DNA of 40,118 bases from a virus: positions 1 through 40,118 of IMG/VR virus record IMGVR_UViG_3300028592_000042, one strand, 5' to 3'. Under the pieces are notes generated by a model. It was not told the DNA's origin. It did no database searches and saw only the letters and a list, made by a program, of their open reading frames with translations. The translations under genes were made by a program, and so were the position numbers. How positions within the stretch are numbered: the first letter of the stretch is position 1; each line of letters opens with the position of its first letter. Of this stretch, positions 1 to 8,035 are shown one piece after another.

Positions 1-127
1 CTGTGGCTGGCGTTCGCCGTAGCGGCTGACTTCGGCGCGCTGGAGCACATGCACGCTGTTCGCGTCTGGGCGCTGCTCGTGCTGCTCGGCAGCAGCGTAG
101 GCGCGCTGTTCTGGAACATGCACTGGG
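1..127. repeat. Terminal overlap, copy 1 (circular closure)
   Basis: Bases 1-127 are identical to 39992-40118, the last 127 bases of the window. Joining the copies restores an open reading frame across the seam. The sequence is therefore a circular or circularly permuted molecule of 39,991 bp. A length of exactly 127 matches a common assembler word size, so I read it as an assembly overlap and not as a packaged direct terminal repeat. Confidence 0.95.
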
Positions 128-150
128 CCACCGAGAAGGGGCGCTGGTGA
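1..150 (+). CDS. Small two-helix membrane protein, 3' part (starts at 39896)
   Basis: This is the 3' end of the membrane-protein gene that crosses the circular join. Codon phase is continuous: base 1 corresponds to base 39992, which begins codon 33. The fragment covers both hydrophobic segments and ends with TGA at 148-150. That stop overlaps the ATG of the rusA gene at 150 (TGATG), so the two are probably translationally coupled. Confidence 0.75.
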   Translation: MWLAFAVAADFGALEHMHAVRVWALLVLLGSSVGALFWNMHWATEKGRW

Positions 151-518
151 TGGAGCTTCGTTACACGCTCGCTGGCCGCCCGCTGAGCTGGCAGCGCACG
201 AACATCGTGAACGGGCGTCCGATCACCGATGCCCGTCAGCGGGCCGCCAAGGGCCTCCACAAACTCGCGGCGATGCAGGCTGGGGCTCGCCCTCGGTCCT
301 GCGATGCGCAAGGCGCCTTCGAGCTCCACGTCGTCGCCTACTACGACAACCGCGTGCAGGGTGACGCAGACCGGCTCCTGGGGCTGCCGATGGATGCGCT
401 CGAGGGGCTTGTCTACAAGAGCGACCGCCAGGTGGCTCGGGTCAGCTGCGAGCGCCGCATCGACCGCGAGAACCCCAGGGTGGAAGTCGTCGTGAGGCGC
501 ATCGAGGAGGGGGCGTGA
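150..518 (+). CDS. rusA: RusA-like Holliday junction resolvase
   Basis: 122 residues, the usual length for RusA nucleases. RusA dimers cut four-way DNA junctions and are used by phages to clear replication and recombination intermediates before packaging. The protein shows the family layout: an N-terminal beta strand and GRP loop (GRPLSWQR), a central acidic segment (NRVQGDADRLLGLPMDAL, about residues 67-84) carrying the metal-binding Asp residues, then a GLVYKSDRQV stretch like the family's G-Y-x-D-D-x-Q motif. ATG at 150 overlaps the preceding stop and is preferred to the GTG at 147. Its place just before the terminase genes fits a role in resolving concatemers. Family assignment is from motifs only. 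Confidence 0.85.
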   Translation: MELRYTLAGRPLSWQRTNIVNGRPITDARQRAAKGLHKLAAMQAGARPRSCDAQGAFELHVVAYYDNRVQGDADRLLGLPMDALEGLVYKSDRQVARVSCERRIDRENPRVEVVVRRIEEGA

Positions 519-742
519 TGCTGACCGCTCGCCGCTATCTCGTCGAAGGCTGGGATAGCCAGTTCAGCCACGAGACCCATGACGTCGTGACTGCCTACGA
601 TGCGGCCGACGCTGAGGTGCAGGTGGCGCGGCGCTATCGCAGCAGCCGCGCTTGGTCGTTGCACTACGTAGGGCCTGCTCCCGTTGAGCGAGACGCCTAC
701 GAGGAGAGCTTGCGCCTGCTGCGTGTCGGGGGTCGCCGATGA
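518..742 (+). CDS. Hypothetical protein, 74 aa
   Basis: A compact protein between rusA and terS. ATG at 518 overlaps the rusA stop (TGATG). It begins MLTARRYLVEGW and has a mixed alpha/beta look, an Asp/Glu-rich middle with an AADAEVQVARRY helix, and a basic C-terminus (LLRVGGRR). The YDAADAEVQVARRY pattern resembles small phage proteins with one helix packed on a sheet, but I do not recognise a family. No signal peptide, membrane segment or metal motif is visible. Confidence 0.65.
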   Translation: MLTARRYLVEGWDSQFSHETHDVVTAYDAADAEVQVARRYRSSRAWSLHYVGPAPVERDAYEESLRLLRVGGRR

Positions 743-1155
743 GCGCCCTCACCGCCCGCCAGGCCGCCTTCGTCCGCGCCTTCGTCGAGACCGGCAACCA
801 GACCGAGGCGTACCGCCGTGCCTACGGCGCCACGGGCCGCACGGCTGAGGCTGCGGCGTCGCGGCTGATGAGGAATGGCAAGGTGGCTGCTGAGGTCGCC
901 AAACACGCCAAGAAGGCCGAAAAGGCGAGCATCGCGACCGTCGAGGAGCTCCACGAGTTCTGGACGACGCTGATGCGAGACGACGCGCTCGAGCCGCGCG
1001 ACCGCCTCAAGGCCAGCGAGCTCCGAGCCAAGGCGGCCGGCGTGTTCGTCGAGAAGCGCGAGGTGAGCGGGCCTGGTGGGGGGCCGCAGCAGGTGGACGC
1101 GTCGATCAGCGTCGAAGGACTTGTGCGCATCGCGCGCACCAAGAAGGAGGTGTGA
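739..1155 (+). CDS. terS: Terminase small subunit
   Basis: 138 residues. The N-terminus follows the terminase small subunit pattern: LTARQAAFVRAFVETGNQTEAYRRAYG (residues 4-30), a helix-turn-helix with the typical N-x-T-x-A-Y-x-x-A-Y core that recognises the packaging site. A charged helical region follows (about 55-105), which in the family builds the oligomer, then a flexible Gly/Pro segment and a short C-terminus that would contact the large subunit. ATG at 739 overlaps the previous stop by four bases. The large subunit follows about 930 bases downstream after four small genes. Separation of the two subunits by several small genes is unusual. Confidence 0.88.
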   Translation: MSALTARQAAFVRAFVETGNQTEAYRRAYGATGRTAEAAASRLMRNGKVAAEVAKHAKKAEKASIATVEELHEFWTTLMRDDALEPRDRLKASELRAKAAGVFVEKREVSGPGGGPQQVDASISVEGLVRIARTKKEV

Positions 1156-1391
1156 TGTCGAACATCGGCAAGGCGGCTCTGCGCAAGAAGGCTGAGCCTG
1201 AGTTGGCGGCAGAGCCGCACGTGTACGTGCTCGCCTTTCAGAAGAAGGGCGGCGGCGTCGTGTGCATCAAGGGCCGAGTGCCGCTCTCGGCCATCGCGGT
1301 CGAGGCTGTGCACGCGCCTGACGCGCTCGACATGGCCATCGGCTGGGGCACCTCTCGCCTCGAAGAAGACATCCAGCGGGGGAAGCTGTGA
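1155..1391 (+). CDS. Hypothetical protein, 78 aa
   Basis: A strong Shine-Dalgarno AAGGAGG ends at 1150, four bases before the ATG at 1155. That selects this ATG over the GTG at 1152. The protein has a basic N-terminal tail (ALRKKAEPELA), then a beta-rich part (HVYVLAFQKKGGGVVCIKG) and an acidic C-terminal helix. It is probably cytoplasmic. No family is recognised. It lies between the two terminase subunit genes. Confidence 0.65.
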   Translation: MSNIGKAALRKKAEPELAAEPHVYVLAFQKKGGGVVCIKGRVPLSAIAVEAVHAPDALDMAIGWGTSRLEEDIQRGKL

Positions 1392-1591
1392 GCCGCGTGG
1401 TGCTCCGATTGGAGAGCGGCGAGGTGCTGGCCGAGGGACTGTGGCGCGATGCCATCCGCGCCGAATCGGAGGCGATGGGCGCGTCGCGCGGTCGCATTCG
1501 GCATGTGCTTGCTGATGGCACGACGGTCGATAGGGGGCCCGGGTACGTGTTCATCACGCGGCCCGGCGTGCGCATCGAGGGCATCACGTGA
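1388..1591 (+). CDS. Hypothetical protein, 67 aa
   Basis: A GTG start overlaps the previous stop (GTGA at 1388-1391). The protein is short and beta-rich: VVLRLESGEVLAEG, a helix (DAIRAESEAMGASR), then HVLADGTTVDRGPGYVF. It has no metal-binding or membrane feature. The overlap on both sides supports expression as part of the packaging operon. Function unknown. Confidence 0.6.
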   Translation: MSRVVLRLESGEVLAEGLWRDAIRAESEAMGASRGRIRHVLADGTTVDRGPGYVFITRPGVRIEGIT

Positions 1592-1908
1592 CATCCCTCG
1601 CCCTCAGCATCGCAATCATCGCCGTGGCCTTCGTGGCGCGTGATGTGGCTCTGCGCGTGCTGGCCGACCGAGCTCGGGAGCGTGGGGTGCTGCGCGGTGA
1701 CGCCGCCGCCGTCGTCAAGCTGCGCGACCAGTACGACGGCACCCAGGCGCGCATCGAAGCTCTTGGCGCAGGCATGAAGCGCGAGCTTGAACTGCTCGCT
1801 GGGCTCCACCACGGCCAGCGTGAGCGGCTGGATGGCATCGCCGAGAAGGTCGAGCGCCTCGACGGCAAGGACCAGATGGTTGCGGCGATGGGGAGGGCGA
1901 AGCGATGA
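1588..1908 (+). CDS. Membrane-anchored coiled-coil protein, 106 aa
   Basis: GTG at 1588 overlaps the previous stop. Residues 3-18 (SLALSIAIIAVAFVAR) form one hydrophobic helix. The rest is helical and charged, with heptad-like spacing (about 45-100: VVKLRDQYDGTQARIEAL and RLDGIAEKVERLDG). This is the shape of a single-pass protein with a long coiled coil. It resembles inner-membrane spanin-type proteins, but its position inside the packaging genes argues for another role. A better placed spanin candidate is at 21495-21839. Confidence 0.6.
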   Translation: MTSLALSIAIIAVAFVARDVALRVLADRARERGVLRGDAAAVVKLRDQYDGTQARIEALGAGMKRELELLAGLHHGQRERLDGIAEKVERLDGKDQMVAAMGRAKR

Positions 1909-2087
1909 ACAGCCGCGAGCTCTTCCACAGCGACGCCGCGTATCGGCTGCTCGCGCTCTGGCATCGGCGCTCGTGGCGCACGAAGCTCCGCGCGATCGAT
2001 GAGGCCGAGCGCCGCATGCGTGGCGCGGGCTTCCTGGTCTTCAAGCAGCGTGTGGGCACGCCCGTTCACGACTGGATGCGCCGGTGA
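1905..2087 (+). CDS. Hypothetical basic protein, 60 aa
   Basis: ATG at 1905 overlaps the preceding stop by four bases, and its own TGA overlaps the GTG of the large terminase gene. The protein is Arg- and Trp-rich and mostly helical (AYRLLALWHRRSWRTKLRAIDEAERRMRG). Immediate coupling to terL suggests a helper of packaging or nucleic-acid binding, which is inference only. No known family recognised. Confidence 0.6.
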   Translation: MNSRELFHSDAAYRLLALWHRRSWRTKLRAIDEAERRMRGAGFLVFKQRVGTPVHDWMRR

Positions 2088-3547
2088 CCCTCACGCGCGA
2101 GCAAGCCATCGAGCGGCTGTGGAGGCTGGGAGACCTCCACTGGCAGCTTCACGAGACGCAGGAGCGCATGCGCGGGGACATCTGCGCGCATGAGGGCGAG
2201 CTCTACGTCGTGAACTGCGCGCGCCGCCTCGGTAAGAGCTTCCTCGCGTGCACGCTGGCCATCGAGCAGTGCTTGCAGCTGCCCGGCTCTCAGGTTCGGT
2301 ACGCCGCTCCGACGGCCAAAGCGGTCCGGAAGATCGTCACGCCGAACATGAAGAAGATACTCGCGACATGCCCGGCCGACCTGCGGCCGGAGTTCAACTC
2401 GCAAGACGGCGTGTGGTCGTTCAAGAACGGGAGCGAGATTCACGTCGCTGGCGTCAACAACGGGCACGCAGACGACCTCCGCGGCGTCGAATCGCATCTG
2501 TGCATCGTCGACGAGGCTGGGTTCGTTGGCCGCGGCCTCGATGGCGACTCCAGCGCCACCGATGACGAGAGCGCAGACGAACTCGAATACCTCGTAGAGA
2601 GCGTGCTGACGCCCCAACTGCTCACGACGAACGGCCGCATCGTCCTGCTGAGCACGCCGCCCGTGACACCTGCTCACTCCTTCGTGGGCTTCTGCGCCAA
2701 GGCTGAGGCGGAGAACGCGTACTCGCGCTTCACGCTCTACGACGCGAAGCACATCCCGATGGAGCGCATCGAGCGGTTCATCGCCAAGGCTGGCGGGCCG
2801 AAGTCGAGCAAGGTGCGCCGCGAGTATTTCGCCGAGTTCGTGGTGGACGAGTCGCGCGCGGTGCTTCCCGAATTCTCGCAGCACGAGAGCGTCCTCGTCG
2901 AGGAGCGCCCGCGGCCTGAGCACTACGTGCCGATCGTTGTGGCGGATATTGGCTACCACGATTCGTCGTTCGCTGGGTTCGGCTATCACGACTTCCGCGC
3001 TGGCATCGACTACATCGAAGAGGAGTACGTCACCAACAAGACGCTCGCGCGCGTCATCGATGCCGAGTGCACGCGCGTTGCGACTGAGTGTTGGGGCGAG
3101 CAGCGGGCCAACGAGGCGCCGCGCTTCGCAGATGCGCCAGCGCAGGTGATCGCAGAGCTCAACGGCGAGGAGAGGCGCAAGGGCCGCCCGTGGCTCGGCA
3201 TCGCCAAGACGCAGACCGACGGGGCGTTCCTCGTCGCTGCAACGAACGACCTGCGCACGCGCCTTGGCGCACGCACGACGCGCATACATCCGCGCTGCAA
3301 GCGGCTCATCGCGCACGCGCGCAACGCCGTGTGGCGCAAGCCCGGCGTGGATTACCAGCGCATGGCGGGATACGGACACTTCGATGGCTGCGCGATGCTG
3401 ACGTACTTCACGCGCCTTGTGGACCGGCACACCAACCCGATCCCGACGCTGCCTGTCGGCGTCAGCGACGCAACTCACTTCATCGATGCAGCGCTCGAGC
3501 GCGACGCGCAGCGCGACAACCTCAGGAAGCTTGCGAGGAGCCGATGA
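2084..3547 (+). CDS. terL: Terminase large subunit (packaging ATPase and nuclease)
   Basis: 487 residues, normal for TerL. The enzyme docks on the portal, pumps DNA into the prohead and cuts the concatemer. N-terminal ATPase: Walker A variant NCARRLGKS (44-52), Walker B LCIVDEA (139-145, with D143 and E144), and coupling motif VLLSTPP (187-193). C-terminal RNase H-fold nuclease: VVADIGYHD (285-293, first catalytic Asp D288), FADAP (348-352) and GHFDGC (431-436, Asp D434). The degenerate Walker A with Arg residues before GKS is common in this family. GTG at 2084 overlaps the upstream stop. I expect headful packaging from the P22-like context, but the sequence does not prove it. Confidence 0.95.
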   Translation: MTLTREQAIERLWRLGDLHWQLHETQERMRGDICAHEGELYVVNCARRLGKSFLACTLAIEQCLQLPGSQVRYAAPTAKAVRKIVTPNMKKILATCPADLRPEFNSQDGVWSFKNGSEIHVAGVNNGHADDLRGVESHLCIVDEAGFVGRGLDGDSSATDDESADELEYLVESVLTPQLLTTNGRIVLLSTPPVTPAHSFVGFCAKAEAENAYSRFTLYDAKHIPMERIERFIAKAGGPKSSKVRREYFAEFVVDESRAVLPEFSQHESVLVEERPRPEHYVPIVVADIGYHDSSFAGFGYHDFRAGIDYIEEEYVTNKTLARVIDAECTRVATECWGEQRANEAPRFADAPAQVIAELNGEERRKGRPWLGIAKTQTDGAFLVAATNDLRTRLGARTTRIHPRCKRLIAHARNAVWRKPGVDYQRMAGYGHFDGCAMLTYFTRLVDRHTNPIPTLPVGVSDATHFIDAALERDAQRDNLRKLARSR

Positions 3548-3804
3548 TGCACAAACGCATTCAGGCGAAGCACATCGACGAGAGGGCCATTCTCCAGTTC
3601 ATCGGAGACCTGGACGAGAACCTTCGCGCCACGCACTGGCAGGGGTACGCCAACTCAATCCCGAGCGATGCGCCGCCGAAGGTGCTCCTCGCGAAGCTGG
3701 CAGCGATGAAGCGTCGCGGCTTGATCGATGGCTGCGCATGCGGCTGTCGAGGTGATTGGCAGATTACGAACGCGGGATGCGCCGCGCTGGAGAACGAACG
3801 ATGA
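3544..3804 (+). CDS. Small Cys-containing protein, possibly winged-helix, 86 aa
   Basis: Two ATG codons (3544 and 3547) are available at the terL stop. Both overlap it. The middle region (VLLAKLAAMKRRGLIDGCACGCRGDWQIT) looks like a helix followed by a beta wing, with a CACGC metal-like cluster between. This pattern recurs in small phage proteins of unknown role. It sits exactly between terL and portal and is coupled to both, so it may help head assembly or packaging. That is inference. Confidence 0.65.
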   Translation: MMHKRIQAKHIDERAILQFIGDLDENLRATHWQGYANSIPSDAPPKVLLAKLAAMKRRGLIDGCACGCRGDWQITNAGCAALENER

Positions 3805-6008
3805 GCGCTGACGACCAGATCACCCCGAGGCCGCCCGACGTGTATTGGGCCGCGGTCGAGCCCGAGAAGCTCGGCGCGCAAGTGATGGGCCGCTACCTCG
3901 AGTACATCCGCGAGCTCCAGTTGCGCGGAGTGCTCGACCTGATGAACCGCCTGGGAAGTACGTACTACGGCTATGACCCGGCGACTGACTCGCTCTCCGA
4001 CTGGATTTCGGAGGCCGGCGAAGAGGGCGAGTTCTTGCACCTCCACGTCAACGAGTTCGCCTCGCTCATCAATCATCAGCTGTCGCTGACGACGTCGGAC
4101 GCGATCGACTTCGACTGCCTGCCGATGAACGACAGCCCCGAGGCGGAGGCGCAAGCCACGCTCGGCGACCAGCTCATCCGCTACTACATGAGCGAAGGTC
4201 GGCTTGAGCGGAAGATGAGCGTTGCGCTGCTGCGCGCGCTGCTCATGGGCAAGAGCTACGTAGTCCAGCTGTGGGACGCGTACAAGGGCCCGAAGGTCCG
4301 CGTCGAAGATGCGCCGGTGTTCGGCGACGATGGCCAGCCGGTCACCGAGACGGTGGACGTCGAGGTGCCGGTCGCTGGCCAGCCTCAGATGGGCATGCAG
4401 GAGGCGCCGCCCGAGTTCCGCACGGAGCAGGTGCAGCGGCCGGTGACGCAAGAGCGCGTCGTGCGCGCTGGCGACATCGTCCACCGCATCTACTCGCCGG
4501 TCGACGTGGCTCACGATATCGGCGTTCGCGAAGCGGATGACGTCAGCTGGTACATCGTGCGCGAGCGCGTAGACCGCTGGGAGCTCGCCGCGCGTTACCC
4601 CGAGCACCGCAAGTACATCCTCGAGCGGCCCAGCTACAATCGCGACGAGACCAGCAAGTACGAGCGCGGCCAGTTCAGCGACGCGAACCGCCTCGTCAGC
4701 CGCACGGACCAGATTCACGTGCTGCGCTGCTTCCACGACCGCGGCGAGGTGATGCCGCCCGGTCTCGAGGTGCTCGTGTGCGGCGATCGCGTGCTTGGCC
4801 CGCCGATGCCGCTCGCCTACGAGCGCATGCCGGTCCACCCGATGGCGCCGCAGGACATGCTCGACACGGCGATCGGCTACGCGCGCGCCGCGAATCTGCT
4901 TGGGCCGCAGGCAGCGCTCAACGCCGCTGCGATCAACGGGCTCACGAGCTCGGACGCTGGCAGCGTGCCGAAGTGGGCGATGCCGAAGGGCGCGGACGTG
5001 AGCGTAGACGACGTCGCTCCGAACATGCGCGTCGTCTACTACACGCCGAACGCGCAGATGCCCAACGGCGGCGCGCCTGAGCTGATGATGACGCCGCAGT
5101 TCACCGAGGCGCACATCCGCCAGATCGACGTCTGGAAGGACACGCTCCAGCGCCTGTCAGACATCAACGCGGTCGTGCGCGGCGAGTCGGAGGGCAAGAG
5201 CGGCGCGGATAACGCGCTCATACAGGCGCAAGCCATCCAGGCGATGGGCCCCTACGAGAAGGCGTTCACGGAGTGTGGCCGATCGCTCGCGCTCGGCATC
5301 ATCGAGTGCATGCAGCGCTTCGCCGATGACGAGCGCATGGTGCGCGTGGTCGGCGAGGACGAGGCGCCGACGCTCGCTTACTTCCGCAAGGACGACCTTA
5401 GCGCCATCCGCTACGTCGAGGTCGATCTCGGAGACCCGGCGATGCGCACGTTCGGCATGCGCAAGCAGGTGGCGACCGAACTACGCGAAGCTGGCGACAT
5501 CACCGCCGAGCAATACCTCGCCTTCCTCGGCACGGGTCGCCTCGACCCGCTGTGGAAGGCGCAGCGCAATCAGGTGCGGCTCATCCGCTCCGAGAATGCC
5601 GCGCTTGCGAAGGGAAGCCAGGTCCCCACGCTCATCGCGGACTGCCATCTCGATCACATCCGCGAGCACCTCGCGCTGCTCTCATCGCCGACGCTCCGTG
5701 CGCAGCCGCAGCTGACGCAGGTCGTGCTCACGCACGTCATGGAGCACGAGACGCAGTGGGTGGAGCTGTCGATGCGGCCCGCGCTGCTCGCGGCGACGAA
5801 CCAGGCGCCCGCGCCGCCTGGGCCGATGGCAGGTCCGCCCGTCGGCGGACCGCAGCCGCCTCCTGATGCGAACGCGCCGCCTGGGCAGCAGCCCGCGGAG
5901 CGCGCTCAGGTGGGCGGTGTGCAGGAGGTGGCAGGCGTGCCGCTTCCGAGCGCGCCGAAGAACGCAGCGACGGGTGTGCCGGCTCAGGTCAACGGAGGGA
6001 TGCAGTGA
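3801..6008 (+). CDS. Portal protein (head-tail connector)
   Basis: 735 residues from the ATG at 3801, which overlaps the previous stop. An in-frame extension to 3756 has no reason to be used. The portal is a ring at one head vertex through which DNA enters and leaves. Assignment rests on position directly after terL and before scaffold, and on size close to the P22 portal (about 725). Sequence character also fits: a helical start (MGRYLEYIRELQLRG), a long region with NAAAINGLTSSDAG and RGESEGKSGADNALIQAQAIQ, a segment typical of portals near the tunnel loop, and a Pro/Gln/Gly-rich flexible tail (about 665-735). No catalytic motif is expected. It could be mistaken only for another large head protein. 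Confidence 0.88.
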   Translation: MSADDQITPRPPDVYWAAVEPEKLGAQVMGRYLEYIRELQLRGVLDLMNRLGSTYYGYDPATDSLSDWISEAGEEGEFLHLHVNEFASLINHQLSLTTSDAIDFDCLPMNDSPEAEAQATLGDQLIRYYMSEGRLERKMSVALLRALLMGKSYVVQLWDAYKGPKVRVEDAPVFGDDGQPVTETVDVEVPVAGQPQMGMQEAPPEFRTEQVQRPVTQERVVRAGDIVHRIYSPVDVAHDIGVREADDVSWYIVRERVDRWELAARYPEHRKYILERPSYNRDETSKYERGQFSDANRLVSRTDQIHVLRCFHDRGEVMPPGLEVLVCGDRVLGPPMPLAYERMPVHPMAPQDMLDTAIGYARAANLLGPQAALNAAAINGLTSSDAGSVPKWAMPKGADVSVDDVAPNMRVVYYTPNAQMPNGGAPELMMTPQFTEAHIRQIDVWKDTLQRLSDINAVVRGESEGKSGADNALIQAQAIQAMGPYEKAFTECGRSLALGIIECMQRFADDERMVRVVGEDEAPTLAYFRKDDLSAIRYVEVDLGDPAMRTFGMRKQVATELREAGDITAEQYLAFLGTGRLDPLWKAQRNQVRLIRSENAALAKGSQVPTLIADCHLDHIREHLALLSSPTLRAQPQLTQVVLTHVMEHETQWVELSMRPALLAATNQAPAPPGPMAGPPVGGPQPPPDANAPPGQQPAERAQVGGVQEVAGVPLPSAPKNAATGVPAQVNGGMQ

Positions 6009-6940
6009 GCGATCAGCAGCAGAGCAACGCGCCCGCGGAGCCCACGGGCCAGCAGGCGCAGGACAGCCAGCCGCAGGTGCCGGGTGCGGACCGACGGCCT
6101 GGCGAGACCACGGCCGAAGCAGCGCGCCGGTGGAAGCTCCAGGTGGAGGGGCGCGAGGAGGAGGTTGACGACGCCGGCTTGCTCGCTGCGCTCATCGAAG
6201 CGCATGGCGAAGACGGCGTGCGCAACATCGGCCAGTTGAGCAAGGCCACGCGCCGCAAAATGGGCGAGCTCACGCACCGGGAGAAGGAGCTTCGCGAGGC
6301 TGCCGAGGACCTCAAGGACCCGCGCCGCGCCCTCGCGCTCTTCACGAAGCTGCACGGCCCTCGAGCGCGCGCCGCGTTCGAAGAGTGGTACGCCGACCAG
6401 CTCGAGGAACAGCAGCTCTCGCCCGACCAGCGCGAGCTACGCCAGCTGCGCTCGGAGCGCGAGCAGTGGCAGCGTGAGAAGCGCGCACGTGAGGAGGCCG
6501 AAAACGCCGAGCGCACGAAGGCTGAGACCCAGCGAGCGCAGCAGACGATCGGCCGGCAGTTCTCGCAGGCGCTCTCGGAGGTCGGTCTCGACCCGACGCC
6601 GCACGTCATGGCGCGCATGGCTGCGCTGGCCGAGGCGGAGCTTGCCGACGTCGGCAGCTTCGACCCGCGCGAGCTCGCTCGAGAGGTCGTGAAGGAGTAC
6701 GAGGGCGGCGAGGTCGCAGGGCTTCTCCGCAAGCTCGCGAAGAACCCCGCGAAGCTCGTGGAGATGCTCGGCGAGGACGGTGTGCGCGCGCTACGCCAGC
6801 ACGACGTGCAGCGCGTGACGCAGAAGCAGCAGCCGGCTCCGGTCCGCGCTGCGGCTCCGCAGCAGTCGAGCGCGAAGCCGGAGCGCAAGCGCATGAGCAT
6901 CGACGAGTGGGAACGCGAGCTCGAGCGGCGGCGGGGATGA
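6005..6940 (+). CDS. Scaffold protein (putative)
   Basis: 311 residues, a size similar to P22 scaffold (about 303). It lies between portal and coat, where scaffold genes normally sit. The protein is highly charged, Gln/Glu/Arg-rich and predicted almost wholly helical, with a long coiled coil (about 90-185) and disordered ends. The basic C-terminal helix (KRMSIDEWERELERRRG) matches the basic C-terminal coat-binding helix known in P22-type scaffolds. GTG at 6005 overlaps the portal stop. No protease is present nearby, so the scaffold may be released whole. Confidence 0.8.
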   Translation: MSDQQQSNAPAEPTGQQAQDSQPQVPGADRRPGETTAEAARRWKLQVEGREEEVDDAGLLAALIEAHGEDGVRNIGQLSKATRRKMGELTHREKELREAAEDLKDPRRALALFTKLHGPRARAAFEEWYADQLEEQQLSPDQRELRQLRSEREQWQREKRAREEAENAERTKAETQRAQQTIGRQFSQALSEVGLDPTPHVMARMAALAEAELADVGSFDPRELAREVVKEYEGGEVAGLLRKLAKNPAKLVEMLGEDGVRALRQHDVQRVTQKQQPAPVRAAAPQQSSAKPERKRMSIDEWERELERRRG

Positions 6941-7335
6941 TCTGCGCGGGCACGAAGCTCTCGCGACTCAGGCGCCGTCTGAACGAGGCACTCAGGCAGG
7001 GCCCGAACGACGAGAACAGACTGACCGTTGCCTACGCAGCTCGCGCTCTCGCGGAGCGGACGCCTGCGAAGTACTCGGGCCAGCGGCTGCTCTTCGGCGT
7101 GATCGCCGAATGGGCGCGGCGCGACTACGCGATGGAGCTGAGAGTTTCGCGCGTGGAGACGCAGGCCAAGGCGAGCGCGGCGCGTCTCGCGGCGGTGGTC
7201 GAACGTATCAGCGCGGCGCGCGAGCGAGGAGACCAGCTGACGGCGCTCGCGCTGACGTTCAATGAGGAGCTGGAGGCAAGGCAGGCCCACGACGAGTGGA
7301 ACAGCCGTCTCGCCAGGGCGCGCCGGGTGCTCTAG
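6937..7335 (+). CDS. Helical protein next to scaffold, 132 aa
   Basis: ATG at 6937 overlaps the scaffold stop. The protein is Arg/Ala-rich and helical throughout (RLRRRLNEALRQ, AERISAARERGDQLTALALTFNEELEAR), with a likely coiled coil from about residue 65 to the end. Its TAG stop (7333-7335) overlaps, tail to tail, the stop of the reverse-strand lipoprotein gene. It is probably a minor head or assembly protein. No family recognised. Confidence 0.6.
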   Translation: MICAGTKLSRLRRRLNEALRQGPNDENRLTVAYAARALAERTPAKYSGQRLLFGVIAEWARRDYAMELRVSRVETQAKASAARLAAVVERISAARERGDQLTALALTFNEELEARQAHDEWNSRLARARRVL

Positions 7336-7790
7336 CGGCCCGCGTCGCCGCAAACGCGCACAGCCCCGCCGTCGGGCACCGGGCACAGCTCCTCGGTGCA
7401 CTCCGGCTGCGTGCTGACCTCGGGGTCGGGCGGCGCGATGTAGCCGGGGTGCGACGACCACTCCCGGCACAAGAGGCAGATGCCGTCGAACCCGGGCGGG
7501 CGCGGGCACCGCAGCCAGCGCCGGCAGTCGGCGTTGTGACGTTCGCCAGGCTCCTCGGCGACGTAGTCGTGGACGCTCGGACAGACGGGGGCGGGGCCGG
7601 GGTACGAGATGCACGTCGGCACCTCCTCGCAGCCCTCCTCCTCCCACGCATAGAGGGCCGGCGAGTCGCGCGCGTACGCGTCGATCGGCTGCGTTGCGTC
7701 GATCGGGCGTGCGGCGTCGCGCGTGCCGTTTGTGTCGTCGCCGCATGCAGACAGCAGCAGGGCAAGCGCAAGCAGTGTGCGGGTCGTCAT
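7332..7790 (-). CDS. Lipoprotein cargo gene inside the head operon
   Basis: 152 residues, on the strand opposite to all surrounding structural genes. The signal sequence MTTRTLLALALLLSACGDD carries a lipobox (LSAC, Cys at about residue 17), so an exported lipoprotein is expected. The mature start is Asp/Ala-rich (DAARPIDATQPIDAYARD), a linker style common in myxobacterial lipoproteins. The body has about ten Cys (EEVPTCISYPG, CPRPPGFDGICLLCREW, ECTEELC), suggesting disulfides outside the cytoplasm. ATG at 7790 is chosen because it starts the signal peptide. An upstream extension would spoil it. Reverse orientation and surface location point to a lysogenic-conversion gene. Function unknown. 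Confidence 0.8.
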   Translation of the reverse strand: MTTRTLLALALLLSACGDDTNGTRDAARPIDATQPIDAYARDSPALYAWEEEGCEEVPTCISYPGPAPVCPSVHDYVAEEPGERHNADCRRWLRCPRPPGFDGICLLCREWSSHPGYIAPPDPEVSTQPECTEELCPVPDGGAVRVCGDAGR

Positions 7791-8035
7791 GGACGGCGAC
7801 GGTAACCCGACTCGCGCCTCTGTGAAGCACACCGTTCGGTGGCCCACCCTTGCATGCGCCAGTGCACCGTGTCACGGTTGCAAGAACAACCGCAGCGATC
7901 CCGCTGACCCGGGCCGCTGACTCAGCCATCGAACGTCAGGACGCCTCGGCCATCCCGACTACGACGCTGGAGTCTCGGTAGGCATCGAAAGGACCGCTCC
8001 CGAACCGCGCTCACCGCGCGCTCTGGAGACGTTCG
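7791..8035. promoter_or_regulatory. Divergent intergenic region between lipoprotein and coat genes
   Basis: 245 bases between the leftward lipoprotein gene and the rightward coat gene, by far the longest gap in the head operon. It should hold the lipoprotein promoter and perhaps an extra promoter or processing site for coat. I see no convincing -35/-10 pair by eye. A GGAG ribosome site lies 7 bases before the coat ATG at 8036. No gene-like frame fills the gap. Confidence 0.45.

Noticed and set aside
1-127. True direct terminal repeat of the virion
   Set aside because: The exact length of 127 and the intact gene across the join fit an assembly overlap better. The P22-like packaging module also predicts no fixed ends.
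2066-3478. 470-aa open frame opposite terL
   Set aside because: GC-rich antisense shadow with repeated Arg/Ala/Leu composition and no motif. The forward frame has full terminase motifs.
3561-5114. 517-aa reverse frame opposite the portal gene
   Set aside because: Composition of a shadow frame (Arg, His, Val, Asp runs) with no domain and no ribosome site. The portal reading is continuous on the other strand.
6013-7929. 638-aa reverse frame
   Set aside because: Spans the scaffold gene and the true lipoprotein gene in a different frame. Ser/Arg/Cys-rich, with no domain.
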